A DNA stretch of 64,000 nt. Source: Pelagophyceae sp. CCMP2097. Lineage: Eukaryota; Sar; Pelagophyceae. Shown here in pieces: positions 24,819-34,777 of the stretch (within the stretch, counting starts at the first letter, position 1; each line of letters starts with the position of its first letter). Below the pieces are notes generated by a model, which was not told the DNA's origin, ran no database searches, and saw nothing but the letters and a program-made list of their open reading frames with translations. The DNA is taken from positions 378,416 to 442,415 of the forward strand of contig MU657194.1 in the NCBI GenBank assembly GCA_026770575.1, read 5' to 3'. Both the position numbers and the translations under genes were made by a program.

Positions 24819-25350
24819 TTAGTTCGTAAAGTTGCCGCAGTTGACGGGCGTACTGTTCCGGGGTTCGCGGGCGTGGCCGCGCGTGCCTGGCCCGGCGAGG
24901 GTGATGCGGATCGGCAGCAAGTAGACTGGCGTTCTGTGCGCGGCGAGGTTCAAGCCTAAGTTGGCCGTGAGGTCGCCCTCGCGGAAGCCGCGGACGCACT
25001 CCTTCTTGCAGGCGTTGATCATCCAGTTTGAGGCGAGAAACGCGTGTGAAAAGTTGGTGGCGTGCACAGCACCCGAAAGGGGCGGCTTGCGGCCGAAGAA
25101 CGTCGGCGCGACGTTGAAAGGCATGATGGCGAACTGGTCGTCGACGTTGACGCAATGCCCCCCCGGGTTGGTTTGGACCAGCTTGATGGCCGCGGCGCAG
25201 CGGTCCATGTAGACGTGGCAGTCGCCGCCCGTGAGCTGGTCGCTGCTGAAGTAAGCGTCGCTTTGTTGCCAGACGAGTCTTGTTTGAACAAAAGTTGGAC
25301 TTTTACCCCAAAAACATGCGCATGCAGAGCCACACCTCGTATTTGAGCTC
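24819..25350 (-). CDS. Unknown protein, 5' end unresolved
   Basis: The minus strand reads ELKYEVWLCMRMFLG, then across a possible 28-bp GT-AG intron (25279-25306) into LVWQQSDAYFSSDQLTGGDC and on through NPGGHCVNVDDQFAIMPFN and HATNFSHAFLASNWMINACK, ending at 24819. Cys, His and aromatic conservation-like spacing and ordinary GC-rich codon use sugg­est a real protein. I cannot name a family. The first exon or exons upstream of 25350 are not found; an ATG at 25323 is the first in frame. Confidence 0.45.
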
Positions 25351-25663
25351 GTCAGTTCGCCGGGGCGACTCGGCGGAGCCTCCCACTCGCGCTAAGCCCC
25401 ATTGCGCCTCGTTTGAGCGCCTCTAAAAATATGACCTTCACTTTACACTGTAAATATGTGTGTAACAGTAATTACACTGTAATTACAGTAAAAACAGGGG
25501 CCCATAATCCTCTATACTGTCTTTGCCCACCTACAATTGTACAAGTTAGAATCCGGGACCTCTCGAGGAATTAAATTTTTCCGAACTTTTTGAAGTTTCG
25601 GAATGTTTCGGGCCTTCTTCGAGCCCCGTTCCGTCGCGCTGCCGCGGCGTCGAGGGGCGCGGC
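25351..25663. other. Intergenic with AT-rich, partly palindromic patch
   Basis: Bases 25430-25600 are AT-rich and contain repeated short motifs around TTACACTGTAATTACAGTAA. I see no gene. The stretch probably contains the promoter of the S49 peptidase. Confidence 0.4.
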
Positions 25664-26899
25664 ATGCTGTCGAACTGGAAGCCCTTTCTGTACGGCGCCG
25701 CGTTTGGCGGCACGGCGAGTCGCGGCGTGGGATATCAAGGGATGCAGCCGAATCCCATGGGGACCGCAGCCAATCCCATGGGGACCGTGGGACCCCAGAT
25801 GGGATCCTATACAGCAGGGGGGTCGCCGAGTGGGAATCCCGTGGGGGCCGCAGCCAATCCCAGACCGTGGGACCCCAGATGGCCATACAGCAGGGGGAGC
25901 ATGCAACCTCTCCACGTGCGACGCAGGCGCTCCGGCTCGCGGACTGGGTCGAGGAGCGAGGCGACGGCCCCACCTGCGTGAAGATCGTCATGGCAGGCAA
26001 CATCGAAGCCGACGGCGGCTTCGCCCCGTCACAGCGCCTCAACGTCAAGAGCCTCGAGCGCCAGCTCTCGAAAGCCTTTGCAACGCCGCGAGCGAAAGCC
26101 GTCGTCCTCGAGATCAACTCGCCCGGCGGCAGCCCCGCGCAGGCGAACTTGCTCCACGCGCGCCTCCAAGCGCTGCGCCGCGACCACGCGGACGTCGAGC
26201 TGCTCTGCTTCGCCACGGACTGCGTCGCCTCGGGCGGCTACTACGTCGCCGCCGCTGCGGACGAAATCTTCGTCCTCCCCTCGACGCTCGTCGGGTCCAT
26301 CGGCGTGCGTCCCGAGAAGTTTGGGACGGCGGCCAGGGGCTTTCGTAGGTCATCTCGCCGAGCGTCGGCCTCGTGGAAGTGATGGCAAAGTGCGGCATCG
26401 AGGACCGCACGCTCACGGCCGGCGACTCCAAAGCCGGTGCGGCGCCGCTCTGCGCGCCGCGAAGCACTGCGGCGTAGGCGACAACCCTTTGGCGCCGCGC
26501 GACGCGGACGCGGTGGCGCGGAAGAAGGCGATGCTGCTCGAACTGCACGGCGACTTCATGCAAAAAGTTGCCGACGGCCGCGGCGACCGTTTGCAACACG
26601 GCCTGGCGCGCGACTACGCCGCGAAATGCGGCGTCGAAGTCCCGCCGCTCGCGCTCTTCGACGGGTCGGTCTACTGCGGCGTTCGCGCCGTGGAGTTTGG
26701 CCTCGCGGACGCGCTCTATTCCGACGTCCACGATTCGCTCAAGCTGCGCTACGGCGCAGACGTCCGCGTCACCGAACTCAAGATGCGCACGGGCGTCGTC
26801 GACAAGCTCCTCGACGCCGCAGAGATGGCCGGCGCCTCCGCCGTGCGCGCCGCCGTCGCAGAGGCAAAGGCCACGCTCCGCGGCAGAGCCACGCCCTGA
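25664..26899 (+). CDS. sppA: S49 family serine peptidase (SppA/protease IV-like)
   Basis: This is a membrane-associated peptidase that degrades signal peptides or membrane-protein fragments; in algae such proteins are often plastid-located. Exons 25664-25726, 25927-26304, 26349-26436 and 26478-26899 join in phase (GT-AG, introns 200, 44 and 41 bp) to 316 residues. Seen: MLSNWKPFLYGAAFGGTASR at the start; VVLEINSPGGSPAQ; the nucleophile segment DCVASGGYYVAAAADEIF (Ser before GG); and STLVGSIGV joined to ISPSVGLVEVM. Then come a TAGDSKAG/DNPLAPRD junction and FDGSVYCGVRAVEFGLAD. The general-base Lys is expected in the N-terminal part of single-domain S49 enzymes; I did not assign it. No clear signal peptide is seen. 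Confidence 0.9.
25748..25899 (+). repeat. Imperfect duplication inside peptidase intron 1
   Basis: Two roughly 75-bp copies (25748-25823 and 25829-25899) share CCGCAGCCAATCCCA, GACCGTGGGACCCCAGATGG and a CATACAGCAGGGGG-like end. They make the first intron unusually long at 200 bp. Confidence 0.75.
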
Positions 26900-27010
26900 G
26901 CCAAGGTGGGACCGACGGGCCAGAGGCCAAGGCCACGCTCCGCTGCAGAGGCGAGCCCTGAAATCCAAGGACACGCTCCGCGGCAGAGGCACGCCCTGAG
27001 CCAAGGCCAC
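26861..27010 (+). repeat. Tandem copies of the peptidase gene 3' end
   Basis: The last codons of the S49 gene (GAGGCAAAGGCCACGCTCCG followed by CGGCAGAG and CACGCCCTGAGCCAAGG) are repeated about 2.5 times past the stop, with units near 26861, 26921 and 26966. The first copy is coding and the others lie in the 3' flank. Confidence 0.8.
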
Positions 27011-27174
27011 GTGCACGAAGGACCGCCGGCCCGCCGAACAAACGAGTGGAGCCGCGCAGAACCACACCGACGGTGCCAAACCCCGAGAGTAAGAGGCCTC
27101 GTGGAGCTCAAACATGTGGCGTTACCGCGTCGCGCCAGCCCGCCCCCCGCGAGCCGCGAGCCGCCGGAGCGCGG

Positions 27175-29190
27175 CTAGGCGAGGTGCTTGAGCGCGAGCT
27201 CGCACGTGCCGAGGAGGACGTCGCGTGACCAGCGCGCGTCGACGCCGAGTATGAAGTGAAGGAGCTCGAGGCGGAGCGACGGCGAGTGGCATGCGACGAC
27301 GAGGGCGACGAGGTCGGAGAGCGCGCGCTGCGGCGGCTTTGGCGCGAGCTGGGCGAGGGCGTCGCGAAAGTGCTGCCGGTTCGTGACGCACTTGCGGCCC
27401 GCAAAGGAGAGGAAGCTCGGTGAGTTGGCCTCTTGGAGCGTGTGGGTGACGGCGCTGGCGTCGCGGTACGACTTCATGCGGAAGCTCCACGAATCCGCGC
27501 GCTCGAGCCACTCGTCCAAGAGCGCCGCCGCCTCGACTGCGCGCGGCGCCAGCGCCGACAGGTTCAGCAGGCACGCCACCGCACCGGCGGCGCGGAGGCA
27601 CTCGACGTCGTCGGGCGCCAGGGGCCCAAAGTCGACGGGCCCAAAGGGCTCGAGTTTTAGCCCGCGCGGCCTGCGACGCCACGCGGCGCGCGTCGGAAGG
27701 CGCCGCGGAGTCCGGACCCGACGCATCGCACGCACCCGACGCATCGCACGATGGCCTTGGCCGCGCGCGCGTGCTTGTAGGCCAGCGCCGTCTGCAGGGC
27801 GAGGACGGCGCGGCGGGGCAGGTCGTCTGTGTCGAGGAGCGCGGCGAGGGCGGCGTCGGCGAGGAGGCACGCGCCGTGGACGCGCAGCGCCGCGTTGACG
27901 CCGAGGCCCAGCGGCGCCACGTCGAGGCCCAGCGCGCCCAGCGACAGCGGCGCGCCGTGGACCGCCGCCGCGCGGGCCGCGTCGCACGCGACGCGCCGCA
28001 GCAGCGCCGCCTGCGCCCGCGGCGGGAAGGCGCGCGCGCGCTCGCCACCGCCGGCGTCGAGGACGAGGACGGCGACGCGCGCCGCGCCGGCGCCGCGGGC
28101 CCGCGCGATGGCGTCGCGGGCCGCCATGACCCAAAGGAGGTGATGCAGCTGCGTCGACCGCGCGAAGACGGCGACGATGGCGGCGGCGTCGACGGCCGCG
28201 TAGACCTCGTTGTACGGCACGACGTCGGCGTGCTTGGCCTCGCCAAAGTGGCTGTACTCGCGCGCCGCCCCCATGCGCCGCAGCTCGGGCAGGCCGACGA
28301 GGGCGGCGCGCAAGTCGGGGGTCAGCGTCTCGTAGGACCGCTCTAGGACCGCGCCGTCCTCGCGGACGCTCGCCACGCCGTGGCCCACTCCGAACTCCGT
28401 CTTTGCGAAAAAGCCAGACGGCCAGCACCAGGTGTCCTCGGGCAGCTTGAGCTGCGCTGTATCGAACATGACGCCACACCTGCAGCGAGGGCCTCGGTCG
28501 GACGGCGCCTTTCCACCGAGGCACGCACGAATGCGCCCAGACGCGGCCGAAGAAGCGCATGCCGAGGCCGCCGTCGGGCGGTAGCGAGCACGGCGTCTTC
28601 GTCTTGGTCCTAGGACGCCTCCATTGCCGCGTCGTCGAGACAGATCGAGGCGGCGTTGTCCCAACAAAGGCGCACCGGAGCGCGTTGCAAAATTCGGGCC
28701 ACATTTTGTTGCGGATCGTCTTGACGAGGCAACCGCCGCCGTCGAGGAGGCCGAGACAGCGGCGCGCCGCCCGGGCCTCGGCGTCCAGCACGTCGCGCGC
28801 GGCGCCGTCGACGCTCCCGCCTTCTGCTTCAAAGGCCGCGGCGGCGGCGTCGACGTCGTCGAGGTTGATGACCGTCGTGGCCGCGAGGGCGTCGCTTTGC
28901 GCCGCCCCGTCGCTGGCGGTGCGGGGCAGCAGGTCGGGCGTCTCCTCGAGGAGCCGCCGCCGCAGCGCGTCGAGGCCGCGGCGCTCGGGCTCGGCGTGCC
29001 GGGCGCAAAAGGCCTGGGCCCCGGCGCGGACGGCGCCGTGCGCCCGCGCCGCCCGCAGCGGGGCCACGTCGGCGCGCCACCGGCGGAGGAATTCTTCGAC
29101 GGCGTCGCTTTCGACGAAGCTAAGGTCTGTCAGCAGCGCACAGACGAGGTCCTCCATGCCCTCGGCACAAACCGGCGGCGGCGGCACCAT
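27175..29190 (-). CDS. Unknown 633-residue protein (three exons)
   Basis: Exons read downward: 29190-28529, 28479-27736 and 27670-27175, joined at GT-AG introns of 49 and 65 bp with consistent phase. The start MVPPPPVCAEGMEDLVCALL is chosen at ATG 29190; a second ATG is at 29157. The protein is Ala/Arg-rich and helical. Blocks that look conserved are GLGMRFFGRVWAHSCGVMFD, LPEDTWCWPSGFFAKTEFG, GAAREYSHFGEAKHADVVPY and the C-terminal WSFRMKSYRDASAVTHTL. No membrane span, signal or named domain is visible. The repeat-like C-terminus (AGAVACLLNLSALAP, LVALVVACHSPSLRLELLHF) suggests an armadillo-like helical fold (inference). Confidence 0.7.
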   Translation of the reverse strand: MVPPPPVCAEGMEDLVCALLTDLSFVESDAVEEFLRRWRADVAPLRAARAHGAVRAGAQAFCARHAEPERRGLDALRRRLLEETPDLLPRTASDGAAQSDALAATTVINLDDVDAAAAAFEAEGGSVDGAARDVLDAEARAARRCLGLLDGGGCLVKTIRNKMWPEFCNALRCAFVGTTPPRSVSTTRQWRRPRTKTKTPCSLPPDGGLGMRFFGRVWAHSCVPRWKGAVRPRPSLQVWRHVRYSAAQAARGHLVLAVWLFRKDGVRSGPRRGERPRGRRGPRAVLRDADPRLARRPRRPARAAAHGGGARVQPLWRGQARRRRAVQRGLRGRRRRRHRRRLRAVDAAASPPLGHGGPRRHRAGPRRRRGARRRPRPRRRRWRARARLPAAGAGGAAAARRVRRGPRGGGPRRAAVAGRAGPRRGAAGPRRQRGAARPRRVPPRRRRPRRAPRHRRPAPPRRPRPADGAGLQARARGQGHRAMRRVRAMRRVRTPRRLPTRAAWRRRPRGLKLEPFGPVDFGPLAPDDVECLRAAGAVACLLNLSALAPRAVEAAALLDEWLERADSWSFRMKSYRDASAVTHTLQEANSPSFLSFAGRKCVTNRQHFRDALAQLAPKPPQRALSDLVALVVACHSPSLRLELLHFILGVDARWSRDVLLGTCELALKHLA

Positions 29191-30317
29191 CGCCGCGACG
29201 TCGACGGAGCGCGGCAGAGGCCGCCGTATCCGACCCGCACGCGACGGGACCGCGCTTTGATGACTCGAGAACAGTCGCGGAACCCAAACTTTTCGGTATC
29301 TTCCACTCTTCGAGGATTCGTTCAACAAGTGATAAGACGACGCGAGAACCAAGCCGCCAACGGCGCGCTGCGTCGTCGTTTGAGAAGAAGGTTTGCCCGG
29401 ACGATCCAAAGTTGTTCATTTATCGTGTCTAAAGTTGGTGTGCTGACTCCGGCGTCCGGGACTGGGCGTGGACTGGCGTACCCTGTGATGAGCGCTGCTC
29501 GCTCACTCGCCGCCCAAAATATTCAAAAGGATTTGATTTTGGGTTCGAGCTCTAACCGAAATCGAAGGAGATTTCGCGCTTCCGGCAATTCTGCAGAAAA
29601 CCTCTTCCCAGGATTAGGAATTCCTATTTCGGCAAAGTCCTGGGATTATGTTAGAAAACCCGATTTCGCCGTCTTCCACGGATTATAGACGGATTGTCCG
29701 ACAGAGTCGCGTAAGCCTCGCCGAAAGTAAACCCGCTTCGCCGGTTGCATCCCCGACTATAATACTAATAATAATTTAGGAATCACAGGGCGGCGGGCCC
29801 CGAAGGACTTATCCCTGGCGGAGTCGGCTCAACCAACTTAGCACGTGCATGCAAAATATTGAAAAGGAAGCGATATATAATGGCATCAACACAAGGGGGA
29901 GAGTCATCCCCAAGGATGAAATCAACCTTAGTGCCAAAGTGACTGGGCGCCCATACCACCGCGAGGAGACGCCGCGCTATATGTGCTGACGCGCTCTCCG
30001 AGGCCTTGGCTCCGGGCCTCCGGGCCTGGAAGCCTACCTTCGACTCGGGTTAGACGGTTATTCCCCTTTGGGCCAGCCCCACCCAGGGTGGATCTTAAGC
30101 AAGCAACCTTATAGTCAGGGGTAATTAGCCGCATCCGAAGGGATGGGAAGGATGAGATACGTGCTCCTAATTTGGAGAACGGCGCGTGTTTTTCCACGGT
30201 CCGATCTCGAGCGCTTCCGGCTCGTGGACGGGGCGCGCGGTGCTGCCGTCCCCCTCGCAGCTGCCCCATATCCGGCGCGCCGAGGGATAAAAAACTCGCG
30301 CGCCGCAGCGGCCGACG
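29191..30317. other. 1.1-kb intergenic stretch with a dispersed repeat
   Basis: This stretch lies between two divergent genes. It is less GC-rich than its surroundings around 29400-29920. It contains copy 2 of the dispersed repeat (30067-30107). I see no convincing open frame or RNA gene. Promoters for both neighbours must lie here. Confidence 0.5.
30067..30107 (+). repeat. Dispersed 40-bp repeat, copy 2
   Basis: This copy is nearly identical to 22722-22761, including CCCACCCAGGGTGGATCTTA followed by AGCAAGCAAC. It lies about 7.3 kb away in the same orientation. Confidence 0.85.
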
Positions 30318-33064
30318 ATGCAGACGGACGGCACGGCCGTCGAGGACGACGGCGCGGCGACGGCAGAGGCGACGGCGACGACGCTGACGGCGGCGACGGC
30401 AGCGTGGACGCCGACGGCTGCGGCGACGGCGGCGGCGATGCGCGCCCGCGAGCCGCTGCTGAACCTGGACCGCGCGGGCACGGGCAAGCCGCGGACGACG
30501 CTGGAGGATCCAACTTTCCTCGACACGTTCTCTAAGGCCTCGAGGCTCGCCTACATCGGCTCGTGGCGCGAGCGTAAGATGCAAACGTGCGGGGTGCCGG
30601 TCTGTGGGGATGCGACGGTCGTCCGCGGGACCGACTGGGACCGCCTCGCTGCGCGGCAGACCGGTATCGTAGGCTGGTCGGCGCTGATGGAGGAACACGA
30701 GGCGCAGTCGGACCTGGAAATCCCGCGCGCGCCACCCGTGCCTCCCAAAGGCCGCGGGCGAGTTATCTTCCACGTCGACCTCGACTGCTTCTTCGCGAGC
30801 GTCGCGGTAAGGTCGCGGCCCGAGCTCCGAGGCAAGCCCGTGGCCGTGTGCTGGACGGCCGCGGAGACTGCGTCGACGAATTCGTCTTCGGAGATTTCCA
30901 CTGCCAACTACGAGGCTCGCAAGTTTGGCGTCAAGGCGGGCATGTGGCTCGGCTCGGCGAAGAAGTTATGCCCGAACCTCGTCACCGTCCCTTTTGAATT
31001 TGAAGAGTACTCGTCGACGGCAGAAGACGTCGTCCGAGCCGCGCTCGCGGTGACGCCGCACCTCGTCGGCCTCTCGATCGACGAATTCTACGCAGACGCC
31101 ACCGCCGCCGTCGCAAACGAGATGACCCAAGGCGGGGACGACGAGGCGGCGGTGCATCGCGTCGCTGCAAAGCTGCGCGCTTCCATCTTCGAGGCCACGG
31201 GCTGCGCCGCTTCAATCGGCAGTGCGCACAACTGCCTCCTCGCCAGAGTCGCGACGCAGCTCGCCAAGCCCGACGGCCACGTCCACGTTTCCGCCGGCGA
31301 CGGCGCCGAAGCCCTCGCCGGCCTGGGCTGTTCGGCGCTGCCGCACGTCGGACCCAAAAGCGCAAAGGCGCTGCTGGGCGCCGGCTTTGAGACGTGCGCC
31401 GATTTGGCGGCGTTGGGCCGAGAAAAAGACGTCGAGGCCGTGGTCGGGCCGAAAGTCGGCAAGGCAGTCGTCCGTTTCGCGAGGGGCGTCGACGACCGAA
31501 AGTGGGAGCCGCGGCCCTCCCGGAAATCAGTCGGTGCGCAGTGCTCCTGGGGCCTGCGCTGCCGCGACGCGGCCCACGCCGCGGAGCTCCTCGCGCAGTT
31601 GTCCCAGCAGGTCGAGGAGAAAGCCCGGCGTCTGAAGTGTTTCGACGAGAGGCAGATCAAAGGCGTCTCTGTCAAGGTCTGGAGGGCAAAGTCGCTGGAA
31701 GACACGTGGGCCAAATCCGGCGTCGGCCACGGCCGCTGCGACCACGTCTCGAGGTCTTCGCCGCTGCCGCCGCGCAGGCCGGGCGACGACGACGTGGGCG
31801 CGCGCGTGGCTTCCGCCGTCCGAAACGCGTACAAAGCGGCCGGCGTATCGCCCGACTACGTGCGCGGCCTCGGCGTCAAGCTCGAACTCCTTGGTCAAGA
31901 CGACGCCGAGGACTCGAAGATTACAAACTTCTTCGCCGTTGCGAGCGCGGAGCCGTCGCCGCCCAAGAGGCTGGCGCCCCGGGCGCAACCCGAGCCGCGG
32001 ACCAAGGCCGCGCGGCGAGGGCGATGCGTCGTCCTCGTCGCCGTCGGGATGCCCGGCGCGGGCAAGTCGACGTTCCACGCGGACCACCTCGCTGTTTTCG
32101 GCGTTGAGCGCGTCTGCCAGGACGTCCTCAAGTCGCGGGACAAGTGCGAGCGCGCCGTCGCAAACGCCCTCGCCGCGGGACGCCACGTCTACGTCGACCG
32201 CACAAACCGGCGTCGCCCCCGGCGGATGACCCGACGACGAGGGATCCCACGAGGCCTCGGCCTCGCTCTAGTGTATGGCACTCCCCACGCTCTACTGTAG
32301 GCACGAACATCGACGCGGAGCAGCGCGCGCACTGGGTCCGCCTGGCAAAAGCGTCTGGGGCGGCGTGCGTGGCCGTCGTCTTCGCGGCGCGCAAGGATGC
32401 GTGCTTGCGGCGGTGCGCGGCCCGCCGCGGCCACGAGGGCGGCCTCGACGCGCGCGACCCGAAGAAGTGCAGCGCCGTCGTGGGGAGGTTTGCGATGACG
32501 ATGCGGGCCGTGGCCCCGCGAGAAGGCTTCGACGACGTCGTCCAAGTGGCCGACGGCCGCGGCACAGAGGCGCGGGCCGACGCCGTTTGCCGCATCCTCA
32601 AAGCCGTCCAGGACACGCACGACGCGGACGACGCCGACGGGACCGACACCGACGCGGACGACGCGGGTGACGCGGACGACACCCACGGCGCGAGCAACAC
32701 CCACGGCGCGAGCGACACCCACGGCGCTCGCCCCGCGGGCGACGCGCGCCCGGCGCCGCACCGCGCCGCCCCGCCGGCGGCGAGACCGGCCGGGCGTCCA
32801 CCGCCGGCCTCTGGCTCGGCGACGCAAAAGTCGAGCCACACGCTTGACCGATACTTTGCACCGCAGGCGTCGCCCCGGCCGCCGGCGCCTCCACCCGCCG
32901 CGGCGACGCCGCCAAGGGCTGCGCCGCCGCGCGAGGAACGAGGCGACGAGCCGCCGCGACGAGAAGACGGCCCCTGGACGTGCACTGTCTGCACGTACCG
33001 CCACCAAGACAACCAAGCCAGCTTCCTCTGCTGCGCCCTCTGCGAATCTCCGAAGACTGTGTAG
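30318..33064 (+). CDS. REV1: REV1-like polymerase fused to PNK-like kinase and RanBP2 finger
   Basis: Exons 30318-32199 and 32301-33064 give 881 residues. The N-terminal 60 residues are low complexity. Then comes the REV1-type N-digit (FSKASRLAYIGSWRERK) and a Y-family core with FHVDLDCFFASV, YEARKFGVKAGMW, SIDEFYAD and helix-hairpin-helix GLGCSALPHVGPKSAKALLG. No BRCT domain is visible. A PIP-box-like DSKITNFF follows, then a P-loop kinase domain (VAVGMPGAGKSTF, DRTNIDAEQRAHW, HEGGLDARDPKKC), an SHTLDRYF PIP-like motif and a C-terminal RanBP2-type finger (WTCTVCTYR, N-x6-C-x2-C). The kinase resembles the PNK-like module of aprataxin-type repair proteins. The intron 32200-32300 needs a GC donor (GCACAA) to give DRTNID. 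Translesion synthesis coupled to DNA-end phosphorylation is inference. Confidence 0.88.
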
Positions 33065-33196
33065 ACGCTCTTGTAAGGGACCAATGTGTCGAATATGCGC
33101 CGGACTCTGGGGTGAGCGCCCTGGTCGTCCACCGGCGCGTCGTCCAAGAACCTTCTTTGTGCCGGCGGCCGGTCACTGCGGCGAGCGCGCGTCGTC

Positions 33197-33856
33197 TTAG
33201 CGGAGCGGAGCGTCGGCCAAGAACCTCCGCAGGGCGTCTGTGGTGAGCGGGGTGATGCCCCAGGCGCTTGAAAGGCGCATGGCGGCCCGCGCACGCCGAC
33301 AAGCCGCCTCCTTCCGAATCGACGTCGCCGTCGCAGCGCACCGAGAGGCGCGTCGCGCGCCAGAGCTGGCGGCGTCGACGGTCCGGGGCCGCGCCGCCGC
33401 CGCGCCGGCGGCGGCCCGCGCCTCGAGCGCGGCTGCGACGTCGGTGACGTGGCGCAGCAACTCGCGCGAGTCGACGCCAAAGTGCCGCGACGCGGGCGCG
33501 CCAGGCCTCGCAGAAGCGCCCGAGGGTATACCGGGCGGCGTCGGCGCTTGAACGGCGCAAGGCCACGCCCTCGTAGAGGTGCAGCGTGCGGTGCGCGTCG
33601 CCGCGCCTCGGTGCGAGGCCAAAGTCGTCGCGCAGGCGCTGCGCCGCCGCCGCCGCGCTGGCGTCGCGGAGCACCGGCGACGCCGCCCGCGCGTCGCCGC
33701 GAGGAGAGTGAGGGAGCGCTCCAGGACCGACGTCGACACGAGCGCGGCCATGCTGCAGCCTCCGGGGCTCGACGGGGCCTGCGCCGCCGCCTCCGGAGCC
33801 TGCGCCGCCGCACCCGGCGCTATGCCGCGCAGCAGGTCCTTGCGCACGTAGGGCAT
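33197..33856 (-). CDS. Hypothetical ORF between the two kinase genes, frame disrupted
   Basis: ATG 33856 opens MPYVRKDLLRGIAPGAAAQA and continues through STSVLERSLTLL. The most protein-like middle (DASAAAAAQRLRDDFGLAPR, then HRTLHLYEGVALRRSSADAA) lies in another frame. The end (FGVDSRELLRHVTDVAAALE to WGITPLTTDALRRFLADAPL) returns to the first frame. I found no convincing introns at the two changes. It is either a real gene with indels or non-canonical splicing, or partly chance in GC-rich sequence. No family is recognised. Confidence 0.35.
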   Translation of the reverse strand: MPYVRKDLLRGIAPGAAAQAPEAAAQAPSSPGGCSMAALVSTSVLERSLTLLAATRGRRRRCSATPARRRRRSACATTLASHRGAATRTARCTSTRAWPCAVQAPTPPGIPSGASARPGAPASRHFGVDSRELLRHVTDVAAALEARAAAGAAAARPRTVDAASSGARRASRCAATATSIRKEAACRRARAAMRLSSAWGITPLTTDALRRFLADAPLR

Positions 33857-33943
33857 CCGGCAAGACTGCGGCTTGGGGCTGGGCTTCTCTGCCGCGAGAG
33901 AGAGCTAGATTTGGATCAGGAGCGGGTTTTCGACTTCGAATCG
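33857..33943. promoter_or_regulatory. Divergent 87-bp intergenic spacer
   Basis: If both starts are right, the ORF at 33197-33856 and the kinase at 33944 share an 87-bp spacer that would have to hold both core promoters. No TATA-like motif stands out. Confidence 0.25.
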
Positions 33944-34777
33944 ATGTCGACCATCCTTGGGTGGGCGGCGAATCGGCCGTCGGCCGACGCGGCCGGGGCC
34001 GGGGCGGCGAAACGGCCGGCGCCGTCGGTCGACGCGGCCGCGCCGGCCAAGTCCGCGCGCCGCAGCGCCGTCGTCTTCGTCGCCGTTGGACTGCCTGGCG
34101 CGGGCAAGTCGTCCTTCTTCGAAGCCCACCTCGCTTCTCACGGCGTCGAGCGAATCTGCCAGGACATTCTCAAGACGCGCGCCAAGTGCGAGAAGAGGAC
34201 CGCCGCCGCCCTCGCCGCCGGCCGGAGCGTCTACATCGTGCGTTTTCGACGGGGAGTGCGGCGGCGCCGACGACGTCTGTCTCGCCGGCGGGCGCACCTC
34301 GCCGGCTCGCCGGGAGACGCCTCGTCGCAGGACCGGACGAACTACGACGTTGTGCAGCGGGCGCACTGGCTGCGCCTCGCGCGCGAGGGTGGGGCGCGGT
34401 GCGTGGCGCTCCTCTTCTCAGCCAATAAGGGCACGTGCACCCGGCGCTGCGCGGCGCGGCCGGTGCACGAGGGAGGCCTCGACTCACGCGACGCGAAAAA
34501 GTGCGGCGCCATCGTCGGCCGCTTCTCCGGCATGCAGCGGCCCGTGACTGCGGCAGAGAGCTTCCACGAGACTCTCAGAGTGCCCGACGGCCGCGAATCG
34601 CCCGAGAGGGCCGCGGCCGTCTCGCGCATCGTCGCCGCGCTCGGCCGCGGCGCACACGGCGACGCGGAAGCGACGCCGGCAGCGACGCCGGCAGCGGAAG
34701 CGACGGCGGAAGCGACGCCGGTAGCGCCAGCGGATACGACTCCGGAAGCACCTGACGCCGTGCCGCCGGCGCCCTGA
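33944..34777 (+). CDS. Free-standing PNK-like P-loop kinase
   Basis: Exons 33944-34237 and 34331-34777 (GT-AG, 93 bp) give 246 residues. This is a paralogue of the kinase domain in the REV1 fusion 1.2 kb upstream: VAVGLPGAGKSSFFEAHLAS, VERICQDILKTRAKCE, DRTNYDVVQRAHWLRLA, HEGGLDSRDAKKCGAIVGRF and FHETLRVPDGRESPER. A short Ala-rich leader precedes the Walker A motif, and an Ala/Thr/Pro-rich tail follows. By family it should phosphorylate 5' hydroxyl nucleic-acid ends or a related substrate; the substrate is not proven. The intron lies at the same point of the domain as the intron of the fusion gene (before DRTN), so the two share an exon structure by duplication. Confidence 0.85.
   Translation: MSTILGWAANRPSADAAGAGAAKRPAPSVDAAAPAKSARRSAVVFVAVGLPGAGKSSFFEAHLASHGVERICQDILKTRAKCEKRTAAALAAGRSVYIVRFRRGVRRRRRRLSRRRAHLAGSPGDASSQDRTNYDVVQRAHWLRLAREGGARCVALLFSANKGTCTRRCAARPVHEGGLDSRDAKKCGAIVGRFSGMQRPVTAAESFHETLRVPDGRESPERAAAVSRIVAALGRGAHGDAEATPAATPAAEATAEATPVAPADTTPEAPDAVPPAP

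Noticed and set aside
32128..33813. Long minus-strand frames (561 and 421 codons) opposite the REV1-kinase fusion.
   Set aside because: They are mirror frames of a convincing plus-strand gene, rich in Arg/Ala runs, without domains.
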